From Bacteroidota bacterium (lineage in GTDB: Bacteria > Bacteroidota > Bacteroidia > Flavobacteriales > Weeksellaceae): a stretch of 12,872 bases of DNA. Each line of letters opens with the position of its first letter. The stretch's first letter is position 1. Both the position numbers and the translations under genes were made by a program. This document shows positions 1-8,000 of the stretch, piece after piece. The DNA is taken from the NCBI GenBank assembly GCA_023399675.1, contig JAEWOM010000174.1, positions 1 through 12,872 on the forward strand. The letters are read 5' to 3'. The notes under the pieces are model-generated. The model searched no databases and was not told the origin of the DNA. It saw only the letters and a list, made by a program, of their open reading frames with translations.

Positions 1-67
1 TTCCGGTTGACAGCAAAAGACCAAGTGCAAGCAACCCGTTTTTGCAATGCTTTTTCCAACTAATCAT
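1..67 (-). CDS. 5' end of a divergent gene, signal peptide only
   Basis: An ATG at 67-65 on the minus strand opens a frame with no stop up to the window edge (22 codons). The translation begins MISWKKHCKNGLLALGLLLS and continues with TG: a basic n-region (KKHCK) followed by a Leu/Ala/Gly-rich hydrophobic core, which is the layout of a Sec signal peptide. The product is therefore probably exported (periplasmic, lipoprotein or outer membrane), but nothing of the mature protein is visible and no function can be assigned. A TAnnTTTG box about 57 nt upstream supports a transcript in this direction. The length is short, so a chance frame cannot be excluded. Confidence 0.5.
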   Translation of the reverse strand, partial: MISWKKHCKNGLLALGLLLSTG

Positions 68-123
68 CTATGTAATACTTTGTTAGTAATAATTTGAGAA
101 TTGTGAGAATTCATTCAGTACCG

Positions 124-131
124 CAAAAATA
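124..131 (-). promoter_or_regulatory. Candidate -7 box for the leftward gene
   Basis: On the minus strand this reads TATTTTTG, a full match to the Bacteroidetes -7 consensus TAnnTTTG. It would start a transcript near 118, leaving a leader of about 50 nt before the ATG at 67. No convincing TTG -33 element lies 19-21 nt upstream, so this is a one-element match in AT-rich DNA. Confidence 0.35.
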
Positions 132-213
132 AGACATTTAACAAAAATTAACAGCGCACAAGGCTGTAGTATGTCATATTTGAGCCAATTTAGAATTTAT
201 CTAAATAACCGAC

Positions 214-244
214 TTTGGAATAATTTTTATTATTATTAATTTTG
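214..244 (+). promoter_or_regulatory. Bacteroidetes-type promoter of the SPOR gene
   Basis: TTTG at 214-217 and TAATTTTG at 237-244 are separated by 19 nt, matching the sigma-ABfr pattern (TTTG, 19-21 nt, TAnnTTTG) at both elements. Transcription would start near 250, so the leader before the ATG at 259 would be only about 8 nt. No Shine-Dalgarno site fits in it. Short or unstructured leaders without Shine-Dalgarno sites are common in this phylum. Confidence 0.65.
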
Positions 245-258
245 CACAAACCTATTTA

Positions 259-798
259 ATGAAAGTTTTTAAGACATTTCTGCTGAGCACGGTGTTGTTT
301 TTTTCAGCAACAGCAAACGGTCAACAGCAGGTTATCACGACAGATACCCTTTCAGGAACAGAACTTACTTTTGCCATGGACAGCCGCATTAAAGATGCCC
401 TGAATAACCTGGAAGAAAGCTGCACAAGGACAACCAGTGCCAGAAGCGGCTCATCCAGAAATGCAGGAAGCAGCACAGCACCGAAAAGAGTTCTGGTTGC
501 CAACCGTGAACTGACTACTGCAGAAATCTGCAGAAAAAACCCGCGTATATCCGGAATTAAGATTCAGTTGGCTGTAGTAAAAAGCAATGCCGAAGCCAAT
601 GAAGTTAAAGCCTATTTCAGAAGAAGATTTCCTCAATTGAAGGTGGAAACTGATGCTTCATTGAGGCCTAATTATAAAGTTCTTGTCGGCAGTTATTTTA
701 CAAAACAGTCTGCTGCAAGTGATCTTGCAAAAATCAGACAGCATTTTAAATCCGCAATACCGGTGCAGTACCGCGTTTTTTGTGTGGAAGCGAAATAA
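259..798 (+). CDS. Secreted SPOR-domain protein
   Basis: A 179-residue exported protein. Residues 1-21 form a signal peptide (MKVFKTFLLSTVLFFSATAN, cleavage likely near G21/Q22). Residues 22-95 are a low-complexity linker with a Ser/Arg/Gly-rich stretch around 59-73 and two cysteines (C55, C91). Residues 98-176 match a SPOR fold: a KIQLAVVKSN first strand, a helix with AYFRRRFP, then YKVLVGSYFTKQSAASDLAKI, which is the typical second strand (VxVGxF) and helix. SPOR domains are known to bind glycan strands lacking stem peptides, so a cell-envelope role at the division site or in the periplasm is likely. A third cysteine (C175) is near the C-terminus. The gene is alone, with its own promoter upstream and terminator downstream. 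The start is fixed by the promoter and the signal peptide. The family is clear but the specific role is unknown. Confidence 0.88.
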   Translation: MKVFKTFLLSTVLFFSATANGQQQVITTDTLSGTELTFAMDSRIKDALNNLEESCTRTTSARSGSSRNAGSSTAPKRVLVANRELTTAEICRKNPRISGIKIQLAVVKSNAEANEVKAYFRRRFPQLKVETDASLRPNYKVLVGSYFTKQSAASDLAKIRQHFKSAIPVQYRVFCVEAK

Positions 799-821
799 AG
801 CCTAAATATAAAATAACAAAG

Positions 822-854
822 AGCCGTCTCAATCTCTTGAGGACGGCTTTTTTT
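822..854 (+). terminator. Strong intrinsic terminator after the SPOR gene
   Basis: AGCCGTCTCAA pairs with TTGAGACGGCT-like sequence (one bulged G at 841/842) around a TCTC loop, followed by seven T residues (848-854). It lies 23 nt after the SPOR stop codon. Read on the minus strand the same hairpin is followed by a looser T-rich tract, so it may also end transcripts from the convergent T9SS pseudogene whose frame stops at 923. Confidence 0.85.
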
Positions 855-922
855 ATTCCCTGTAACAGGAGATTACTTCAGAAAGTACCCAGCTAATTTT
901 GGAGAACTTTACTTTCGGTCGC

Positions 923-2150
923 CTATTTTTTTATCACTTTCACTGTTTTCCTCTGCCCGTCGGCAACAACAGTCAGCAGGTAATTCCCTGAAGGATATCC
1001 GGAAATATCAATCCTTGCCTGATCTGCCGCAAGTTTTTCTGAATAAATGACTTTCCCTGATAAATCTGACAGCTGTATCTAACTCATGCTGGCCGGAGAT
1101 TCAATGACGATTACGTCAGATGCCGGATTCGGATAAATCTTCAGGGACATTTTATCTTGCACTTCCTCTGTACTCATATAGGTGGCAGGCAATGAATTCG
1201 CTATAGAAAACCCGGCAAATTCAATTGTTTCTCCAGTTGTTGCAGGAACCCAGTCACCTAACACTGTAGCTGCACCGGTTGTAGTGTTCACCAATGCTAA
1301 TTGCCCTTGACCAACTGCCGCACCGCGATACGCAGCCATATAAAGCTCATTTGTTTCTCTGTTAAAATCTGCATCCTGAGCGAACTGTATATTAATTCCT
1401 AATGGTCCTATTTCAGCTGCTGTGATAGCAGTAAGATTCAAAGAAAAGAGCTTGTCTGCCGCAATGTCTGCATAATAACCATTTCCATTGTTATCAATCT
1501 CCAGCCAAATTACTGTTTGGGTTCCAAGACCAAAATTTCCTAAGAAAGTAGCGTTACCTGTAGTTAAATTTACGGTGTACAATTTATGAACGGCATTAGG
1601 CGAGGTTCCGGAATTTGTTACCGTATATTGTCCAGTTAAATGAAAGACCAGCTGCTGCTTCCGCAGCCGGTATAAGAAGCGGTCCAATGGTCGTAGCCAC
1701 ACCATTGGCGTCTAACTGAATGAGAGAATCAGTAGTATCATCAATCGCATATAAGTTTCCATTCGCTGCAATGTCATTACAATAAATTGTTTGATTTTGA
1801 ACAGCAATAAATTTCTGAGTAAGTGGAGGTGTTAATGGCACCCAATCAAAATCCTTATTACGAACATCCACTCCAAATGCCTTAGTCAGAAGCATTTTAG
1901 CTCCGAACGTAGCTGGACCATTTTTTTTCAGATCAGCTGCATTTCTCTTTTTTTCAAACGCATTGAAAATCCGCTTTTCCTCAGCAGTAAGTTTGAGATA
2001 GGGATCCTTGCCGGCCGGATCAATTTTCCCCAGTTCATTCATTTTCCTGATAATCGCTTCAAGTTCGGCACTTTCTTTTATTTCCTGAGCGGAAAGTGTT
2101 GGGATTGAGCAAAGCATACAGCTTAATACCCATAACTAAAAAGTTTTCAT
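923..2150 (-). pseudogene. Broken T9SS-secreted propeller-like protein
   Basis: The gene reads from ATG 2150 to TAG 923-925 but carries three lesions. (1) TAG at 2136-2138 follows MKTF; the frame then continues as LWVLSCMLCSIPTLSAQ, completing a signal peptide. (2) There is a frameshift near 1636-1640: the upstream frame ends in AAAGLSFN and the downstream frame resumes at LTGQYTVTNSG. (3) TAG at 1079-1081 falls inside the sorting domain, after YPNPASDVIVIESPASMS, and is followed in frame by IQLSDLSGKVIY, SGNYLLTVV and KTVKVIKK. The span of 1228 nt is 3n+1, as a single-base insertion would give; repaired, it would encode 408 residues. The body holds degenerate repeats of the form LYxxxxxTGxATxLG (LYAIDDTTDSLIQLD, KLYTVNLTTGNATFLG, LALVNTTTGAATVLG), resembling beta-propeller blades. 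Such proteins are exported through Sec and then T9SS to the cell surface. The body family is not identified. Sequencing error is the main alternative. Confidence 0.82.
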
Positions 2151-2174
2151 AAGCTCTTGTTTTAGATTGTTCTT

Positions 2175-2182
2175 CAAAGCTA
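2175..2182 (-). promoter_or_regulatory. Candidate -7 box of the T9SS pseudogene
   Basis: The minus strand reads TAGCTTTG, a full match to TAnnTTTG, 24 nt upstream of the ATG at 2150. The -33 region has no clean TTTG. The placement supports 2150 as the ancestral start, even though TAG follows four codons later. Confidence 0.45.
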
Positions 2183-2250
2183 TGTAAACCACGATATATT
2201 TTATCAGGAAAAACCCCCTTTCTTATAAATATTTTTAAGTGAACTGTTAA

Positions 2251-3552
2251 TCAGGAATAATATATTTTCAGAAAACTGAAGAATTCCTGCATTCGCCAGA
2301 GATTATTAGCCCCAAGATAGAAGGTAAGCCAGACCATCATTATGAACAGGACCGTCAAGACTTTTGCAGAATGTCTGAAACTGTGAAACAGCCAGCCAAC
2401 AATCAGCGGAACGACGAAGATAAAATGACCGCCATATATGTATGAGGTATGCAGACCGAATTTCAACACACAGTGAATGATTATATCTACCAGAAAGGAC
2501 ACAACCAGAATCTGCACCATTTTATTGCGAAAATTCCTTGAAACGGACCAGATTAAAAGCAGAAAAACGGCACCAACAAAAGCGTAGGAAAAAAATCCGG
2601 TGTAAGTATCCATGAATATCGCCTTATACTCAAAACCTTTTCTGTTATGATAATCCCGCATTATAAAACCCGGGAAAAGCATATTACCGCCAAAAAACCA
2701 GGAAACGATCATATCCCAGATAGGTGTTACCTTCGGATTCGAAAATTTCTCGTACTGCTGTTCGGTTTTGGCAAAAATCTTCTGTACATCAAAATTCAGC
2801 CGTAATAAAAACAGAAAAACAAATACTGAAGCCGACAGCGCAACCTTCGAAGCGGCAACTGAAAAGCTCCTGATATTTCTGAACGTATTTTTCTCAAAAA
2901 GAACAGGTATAAAGACTTTTACAATATTGGTAATAGTCAATCCGCCGACAGCCACTCCCGCTAAGGTAACGGACGCGAACGACGTAGTGCCGCCATTCTG
3001 AATTTTTCCCGCTGCATAATAGTTGAACAAAATCAGGAGAAACATCGTATTTGTATATGTTTCCGGGGTAAACGACAGCAGAACAGTAGTGGAGAACAGT
3101 CCAAAAAAGCAGATAAGCAGACTGCTGATTAACAAAGGCAGCCGGATGATGTTTCGCAGATATTTGTAAATCAGCACCACTGACAGACTCACCGTAATCA
3201 CACTGAACCAGGCTAGCACCAATCGAAAATCAGCATTAAACCGGTTTCCGGAAACCCAAAGTGCAAAATGCCGGATCTGATCAAAGAAATAATTTGAAAG
3301 CGGATGCCTTTCGAAACCACCGCCGGTCATCACAATCGCCCGGTTGTCAAAGCTGAAATAAGCGTCCCACGGAATTCTGTTATCGAAAATAATACGGTAA
3401 TTTACCGCAATGACGGAAGCTAAAGTACCATAAAACAGCATGCAAATGCCGAAAACCAAAAACTCAGCTGTGGTGGAAGGAAAAACCAGCAGGAAAAATT
3501 TCCGTACGCTGCGGGCTAACTTCTTCAGAACAGGAATTGGTGGGGCATCCAT
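2251..3552 (-). CDS. Multi-pass membrane protein, GT-C-like (possible DUF6080)
   Basis: A 433-residue inner-membrane protein with about ten hydrophobic segments, at roughly 31-51, 111-129, 138-160, 166-182, 193-215, 236-252, 316-336, 345-364, 372-391 and 398-414. The first long external loop (52-110) carries acidic residues (D63, D69) and the block GGGFERHPLSNYFF (77-90). A first loop with acidic residues and an HPL/HPP element recalls GT-C glycosyltransferases that use polyprenyl-phosphate sugars (PMT/ArnT type). I think it belongs to the Bacteroidetes family DUF6080, but this is from memory and not firm. It starts 20 nt after the lspA stop with no terminator between, so it is probably co-transcribed as the last gene of the ileS-dksA-lspA cluster. 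The ATG at 3552 is the only in-frame start, since an in-frame TGA lies just upstream. The substrate is unknown. Confidence 0.75.
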   Translation of the reverse strand: MDAPPIPVLKKLARSVRKFFLLVFPSTTAEFLVFGICMLFYGTLASVIAVNYRIIFDNRIPWDAYFSFDNRAIVMTGGGFERHPLSNYFFDQIRHFALWVSGNRFNADFRLVLAWFSVITVSLSVVLIYKYLRNIIRLPLLISSLLICFFGLFSTTVLLSFTPETYTNTMFLLILFNYYAAGKIQNGGTTSFASVTLAGVAVGGLTITNIVKVFIPVLFEKNTFRNIRSFSVAASKVALSASVFVFLFLLRLNFDVQKIFAKTEQQYEKFSNPKVTPIWDMIVSWFFGGNMLFPGFIMRDYHNRKGFEYKAIFMDTYTGFFSYAFVGAVFLLLIWSVSRNFRNKMVQILVVSFLVDIIIHCVLKFGLHTSYIYGGHFIFVVPLIVGWLFHSFRHSAKVLTVLFIMMVWLTFYLGANNLWRMQEFFSFLKIYYS

Positions 3553-3572
3553 CAGTTTTCTTCATGCAGGCA

Positions 3573-4214
3573 TTAGAAATCCAGGCCGTGCGGAAATGCC
3601 TTTTTTCTGAATATGAAGAGCAGCACAGCACCAACAGTAATTGCTGCATCGGCAACATTAAAGATATACTTAAAAAATTCCACATGCATTCCTCCGATCA
3701 GCGGCCAACTTTCCGGCACAAACCAGTCAACCAGCGGAAAATGAAACATATCTACGACACAGCCTTTCATAAATCCGGCATATCCATCTCCGAAAGGCAC
3801 AAGTTTGGAAACCCCGCCATAATCAATCCATCGGTTGATGCTTTCTTCGTAATGCGTTCCGCTGTCGAAAATAAGACCGTAAAACATGCCGTCAATCAGA
3901 TTACCGATTGCTCCTGCGAAAATCATCGCCATCGGAAGGAGCAGATAATTGGAGGTGCGTCCTTCTTTAATCCATTTTCTGAACAGATACACCATACCCG
4001 CTATCAGAAAAACGCGCACGATGACCAGAAAATATTTTCCCAGCAGTCCGCCAAACTGAAAACCGTACGCCATTCCGGGATTCTCAACAAATGTGAGTTT
4101 AAAGCCGGGCATTACATCGACACTTTCGCCAAGGTAAAAGTTGGTTTTGATATATAATTTTGAAAGCTGGTCGATTAATAGGATGATGAACGTGATAAGT
4201 GCAATCTTCTTCAT
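3573..4214 (-). CDS. lspA: Lipoprotein signal peptidase (signal peptidase II)
   Basis: A 213-residue inner-membrane aspartyl protease that cleaves the signal peptide of diacylglyceryl-modified prolipoproteins after Lgt has acted. Family motifs appear in order: DQLSK (15-19, first helix), ENPGMAYGF (44-52, substrate pocket Asn), GNLIDG (104-109), CVVD (catalytic D155) and FNVAD (catalytic D189). Four membrane helices lie near 4-22, 61-79, 91-112 and 184-202. It is longer than the E. coli enzyme (164 residues) because of an insert at about 117-180 around the second motif block, including a Trp-rich periplasmic stretch; a longer LspA is usual in Bacteroidetes. The usual Arg after GNLID is Gly109. 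It lies downstream of ileS and the DksA-like gene, echoing the ileS-lspA linkage of proteobacteria, and upstream of a membrane protein 20 nt away. Confidence 0.95.
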   Translation of the reverse strand: MKKIALITFIILLIDQLSKLYIKTNFYLGESVDVMPGFKLTFVENPGMAYGFQFGGLLGKYFLVIVRVFLIAGMVYLFRKWIKEGRTSNYLLLPMAMIFAGAIGNLIDGMFYGLIFDSGTHYEESINRWIDYGGVSKLVPFGDGYAGFMKGCVVDMFHFPLVDWFVPESWPLIGGMHVEFFKYIFNVADAAITVGAVLLFIFRKKAFPHGLDF

Positions 4215-4319
4215 TGTAACAGGTAAATTGTTGCTGTTGCTTTCTTGAATTCTGTAATTAAGCCGGAGAGAGCGTTCTGTTATTTCTGATTGAGATCATG
4301 TACAGAAAACCCTGCTTTT

Positions 4320-4511
4320 TTATTGTTTCCCTTCTTTTGGGAATTTTTTTACAGGTTTATGAACCGATTTCGGTGCAGATTTTTTCTCTGCAGCAGAAAA
4401 TTTAGCCGTTCTCGTATGAAACTTTTCGAATTTTATGTTCATGTCCTTAAGCATCGCTTTTACGGCATTCAGTTCCATCTGATTTTTAGGGTGAACAACA
4501 ATTGATTCCAT
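4320..4511 (-). CDS. Small basic DUF2683-like protein
   Basis: The start chosen is ATG 4511 (63 residues), because MESIVVHPKNQMELNAVKAM is the typical beginning of a Bacteroidetes family of small proteins (annotated as DUF2683 or antitoxin-like, opening with M-E-x-I-x-V-H-P-K-N). An upstream in-frame ATG at 4547 would add 12 residues that look unlike the family. Residues 1-35 suggest a strand followed by a helix (ELNAVKAMLKDMNIKFEKF), as in small RHH/antitoxin-like proteins. Residues 36-63 are a Lys/Pro/Ser tail (KKSAPKSVHKPVKKFPKEGK), probably disordered and able to bind nucleic acid. No toxin gene of RelE or PIN type is adjacent, so an antitoxin role is not supported here. It lies between the DksA-like gene (97 nt) and lspA (105 nt), with weak signs of an own promoter. 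Confidence 0.7.
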   Translation of the reverse strand: MESIVVHPKNQMELNAVKAMLKDMNIKFEKFHTRTAKFSAAEKKSAPKSVHKPVKKFPKEGKQ

Positions 4512-4608
4512 TAGTATTTTTTTAACTGTAAAAAACGAAATGTACAAAGTAAAATGTAACTCGCCGTAACATCATACTTTATACATTCTTATAGCCGAGC
4601 AGTACCGA

Positions 4609-4989
4609 TCAGCGCTGCATATTTTTTGCTTCAATGCTTAATGTTGCGTGCGGAACAGCCATCAGCCGCTCTTTCGGAATCAGTTTTCCCGTCCCACGGC
4701 AAATTCCGTAGGTTTTATTTTCAATACGGATCAGTGCATGCTTCAGATCCCGGATGAATTTTTCCTGTCTTCCCGCAAGAATTGCGTTCTGTTCCTTGCT
4801 CAGGGTTTCTGCACCTTCTTCGAAAGCTTTAAAAGTTGGTGACGTATCGTCTGTCCCGTTATTCTGGTCATTGATAAAATTTTCGTTGATCAGTGCCAAA
4901 TCTTTTTCTGCTTTATCTATTTTTTCCTGGATCACTTTCCTGAATACAGAAAGGTCGCTGTCGCTGTATCTTACTCTTCCGTCTGCCAT
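4609..4989 (-). CDS. TraR/DksA-family transcription regulator lacking zinc cysteines
   Basis: A 126-residue protein. Residues 12-90 form a helical hairpin (coiled coil) and residues 93-122 the degenerate zinc-finger-like head: YGICRGTGKLIPKERLMAVP followed by HATLSIEAK. In DksA this head is CxxCG...P-x4-C-x2-C. Here only C97 remains, and the other three positions are T100, S118 and A121, so zinc binding by four cysteines is not possible. This form is common among Bacteroidetes relatives. DksA proteins insert their coiled-coil tip into the RNA polymerase secondary channel and act with ppGpp. The tip here (about 40-60, NGTDDTSPTFKAFEEGAE) is acidic, but the canonical DxxDxA motif is not obvious. 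The gene follows ileS after 82 nt filled with repeat sequence and is probably co-transcribed with it. The start at 4989 has no Shine-Dalgarno site, but MADGRVRYSD is a family-like N-terminus. Confidence 0.85.
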   Translation of the reverse strand: MADGRVRYSDSDLSVFRKVIQEKIDKAEKDLALINENFINDQNNGTDDTSPTFKAFEEGAETLSKEQNAILAGRQEKFIRDLKHALIRIENKTYGICRGTGKLIPKERLMAVPHATLSIEAKNMQR

Positions 4990-4998
4990 AATTTTTAA

Positions 4999-5082
4999 AT
5001 TTGAGAGTGAAATCCGAAGTTCGAGATTTGAGATTCCATCAACCGGAACTTCAAAATCAAAACTTCAAATTTCAAATTTTGT
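4999..5082 (-). repeat. Heptamer-phased degenerate repeat with inverted arms
   Basis: The 84 nt divide into twelve 7-nt slots. The right half is clearest on the plus strand: ACTTCAA (5048), AATCAAA (5055), ACTTCAA (5062), ATTTCAA (5069), ATTTTGT (5076). The left half holds TTCGAGA (5020) and TTTGAGA (5027) with weaker neighbours. Arms 5016-5037 and 5045-5066 are inverted copies (15 of 22 positions pair) around a 7-nt loop, so the ileS-dksA intergenic mRNA could fold into an imperfect hairpin. The array reaches into ileS: the TGA stop of ileS (5072-5074) lies in the ATTTCAA unit. No transposase is nearby. Confidence 0.65.
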
Positions 5083-8000
5083 TTACAAATACTTTCAATT
5101 TCACGTCATCTATCTCAATTTCGTCATAAATTGGTAGTGAATTTACAATTTCTATTCTATCCGACAATACTTCATCAGAAATATATTTTTCGTTCGACAT
5201 GATTGCATTCAGGAACGATAATTTTTCATCTGCAGCGTCTAAATCAACATTTTTCTGCTGATAGTCCTGACCGAGAAACAGGCGAAGCAAATCATCCGGA
5301 ATATTCTGAACATGTCCGTAGCTGTTTCTTTCCTCAAGAAACTGAATGGATCCTCCTTCGATGGTTACTGTAATGTGATCCATCAAATCGAAGTCCTTGT
5401 CTTTTCTGAGGTTCTGAATACGGTTGATGAACTCCCTCGCTATTCCTTCCGATTTCAGTTCGTCCGTTATCGTTAAATCTAAAGCCACTGTGGTTTTGCC
5501 TTCACTCGCCACTGTCCATCCCGGAATGTCTTTGGTTGAAATTTCAACGTCTTCCAGACCGATATCATGCCCGGAAATATTCATCGAACCGTGTTTCTCC
5601 AGCTCAGCGATTTGGTCTGAAGTCATGGCGTTGATTTCCGCAGCCACTGTTTTCATGTCTTTTCCGAGTTTCGCCCCCAAAATCTTGAAATTCGGCTTGA
5701 TTTGCTTTACGATTAAATGAGAAGCCTCTTCCGCATTGATTAAATGAAGTTCTTTTACATTTACCTCCTGCTTTATCAACTCTGAAACCGCCAGCAGCTG
5801 ATCCTCCGTTTTTTTGTCCATCACCGGAATCATCACTTTCTGAAGCGGCTGCCGAACCTTGATATTTTCCTTCTTTCTCAACGAAAACACCATCGACGTT
5901 ACTGTTTGAGCCAAATGTGTTTTTTCCACCAGATTTTGATCGATTAAACGCTCGTCAGCCACCGGGAAATCTGTTAAATGAACGGATTCTGCGTTATTTT
6001 TTCCGGTAACTGCATTCAAATCCTGATACAGCTGATCCATAAAAAATGGCGCCACAGGTGCGGAAAGTTTCGCAACGGTTTCAAGGCAGGTATACAGTGT
6101 CTGATATGCCGAGATTTTGTCTTCCGAATAATCTCCTTTCCAGAAACGGCGACGACATAGACGTACATACCAGTTACTTAGGTTATCATTTACGAAAGTA
6201 TTAATTGCTCTGGTCGCTTTTGTCGGTTCGTAATCTTCGTAGAAGGATTTGACATCTTTAATCAGAAGATTTAACTCCGAAAGAATCCACCGGTCGATTT
6301 CCGGACGGTTTTCCACTTCGGGTTCATTATAACTGAATCCGTCCACATTTGCATACAATGCAAAGAACGAATAGGTATTGTACAGCGTACCGAAGAATTT
6401 ACGGCGGACTTCATCAATGCCTTCCACATCGAATTTCAGGTTTTCCCACGGATTCGCGTTGGAAATCATATACCATCTCGTCGCATCTGGACCGTATTTT
6501 GCCAGCGTTTCAAAGGGATCCACGGCATTTCCGAGACGTTTCGACATTTTCTGTCCGTTTTTGTCCAGGACCAAACCATTGGAAACCACGTTTTTATACG
6601 CGACAGAATCAAAAACTGCCGTCGCAATTGCGTGAAGTGTATAGAACCAACCACGGGTCTGATCCACACCTTCCGCAATGAAATCTGCAGGGAATGCGTG
6701 ACCTTCGTCGATCATTTCCCTGTTTTCGAAAGGATAGTGAAGCTGCGCATACGGCATTGAACCGGAATCGAACCAAACGTCTATCAGGTCGCTTTCGCGC
6801 TTCATCGGCTTGCCTGAATCTGAAACGAGAATGATTTCATCCACATAATTTTTATGAAGATCAACTTTCGCGTAGTTTTCAGCGGACATATTTCCAACCT
6901 CAAAACCTTCAAACGGATTTTTGGTCATCAAACCGGCAGCGATAGATTTCTCCACTTCCGCAATCAGTTCCTCCACGGAACCGATGGCTTTTTCTTCCTT
7001 CAAATCCTCCGTTCTCCAAATTGGTAAAGGAATTCCCCAATATCTTGAGCGGGAAAGGTTCCAGTCGTTCACATTTTCCAACCAGTTTGCAAAACGCCCT
7101 TCACCGGTAGATTTTGGCTTCCAGTTGATGGTTTCGTTGAGCTCCACCAAACGCTGACGTTTGTCGGTCATTTTTACAAACCACGAATCCAGCGGATAGT
7201 AAAGCACCGGCTTGTCGGTTCTCCAGCAATGCGGATAACTGTGAACATATTTCTCGACCTTAAAGGCCTTGTTTTCGGTTTTCAGAAGGATGGCGAGTTC
7301 CACATCCCAGGATTTTTCGGGCGCAGTTCCATCATCGTAATATTCGTTTTTGATGTATTTCCCGGCAAAAACTTCAGGCACATTTTCTCCTTTCAGGAAT
7401 CTTCCCTGAAGATCAACCAAAGGCACCAGATTATCGTTTTCGTCCTTCACCAACATCGGCGGAATGCCGTTTTCTTTTCCGACGCGGGCATCATCTGCAC
7501 CAAAAGTCGGCGCAATGTGCACGATTCCGGTTCCGTCTTCCGTCGTTACGAAATCTCCGATGATGACGCGGAATGCTTTCTCCGGATTTTCAGCAGGTAA
7601 AAACCACGGAACGAGTTGTTCGTATTCGGTTCCGGCTAAAACCTCACCGGTGAATTCTGCCAAAATCTGGTAAGGAATGGTTTTATCTTCGGCTTTGTAA
7701 TTTTTGAAATCTTCATCAGTTCCAACTACATACTTTTTACCGAAATTCTTCTCCAGAAGAACTCTCGCCAAAACCACATTGATTGGTTCAAACGTATACT
7801 GGTTGAAGGTTTTCACCAGAACATATTCAATGTCTCTGCCTACAGCCAATGCCGTGTTGGAAGGTAAAGTCCAGGGTGTTGTCGTCCAGGCTAAAATGTG
7901 AATTGGCTCTTGGCTCTTGGCTCTTGGCTCTTGATTTTCATTATCAAATTCAGCCCAATGAAGCGCTCCTCCACAAGTATTTTCAGCAATGTCACATACG

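Noticed and set aside
1079..2117. Two separate genes in the T9SS region (2117-1596 and 1705-1079)
   Set aside because: The products are complementary pieces of one protein: signal peptide and first repeats in one frame, remaining repeats and sorting domain in the next, overlapping at a single frameshift point.
923..2150. Amber recoding or programmed frameshifting as explanation for the T9SS gene
   Set aside because: Two ambers plus a frameshift would all have to be recoded; there is no pyrrolysine or suppressor evidence and no slippery heptamer with a clear downstream structure. Decay or sequencing error is simpler.
3537..4157. A 206-codon plus-strand frame opposite lspA
   Set aside because: It is antisense to a clear LspA with all catalytic motifs; its His/Lys/Arg-rich composition without domains is typical of a shadow frame.
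4999..5082. Intrinsic terminator between ileS and the DksA-like gene
   Set aside because: The inverted arms pair at only 15 of 22 positions, are AT-rich, and are not followed by a T tract on the minus strand.
6349..6681. A 110-codon plus-strand frame opposite ileS near KMSKR
   Set aside because: Antisense to the most conserved region of the synthetase; no promoter and no family resemblance.
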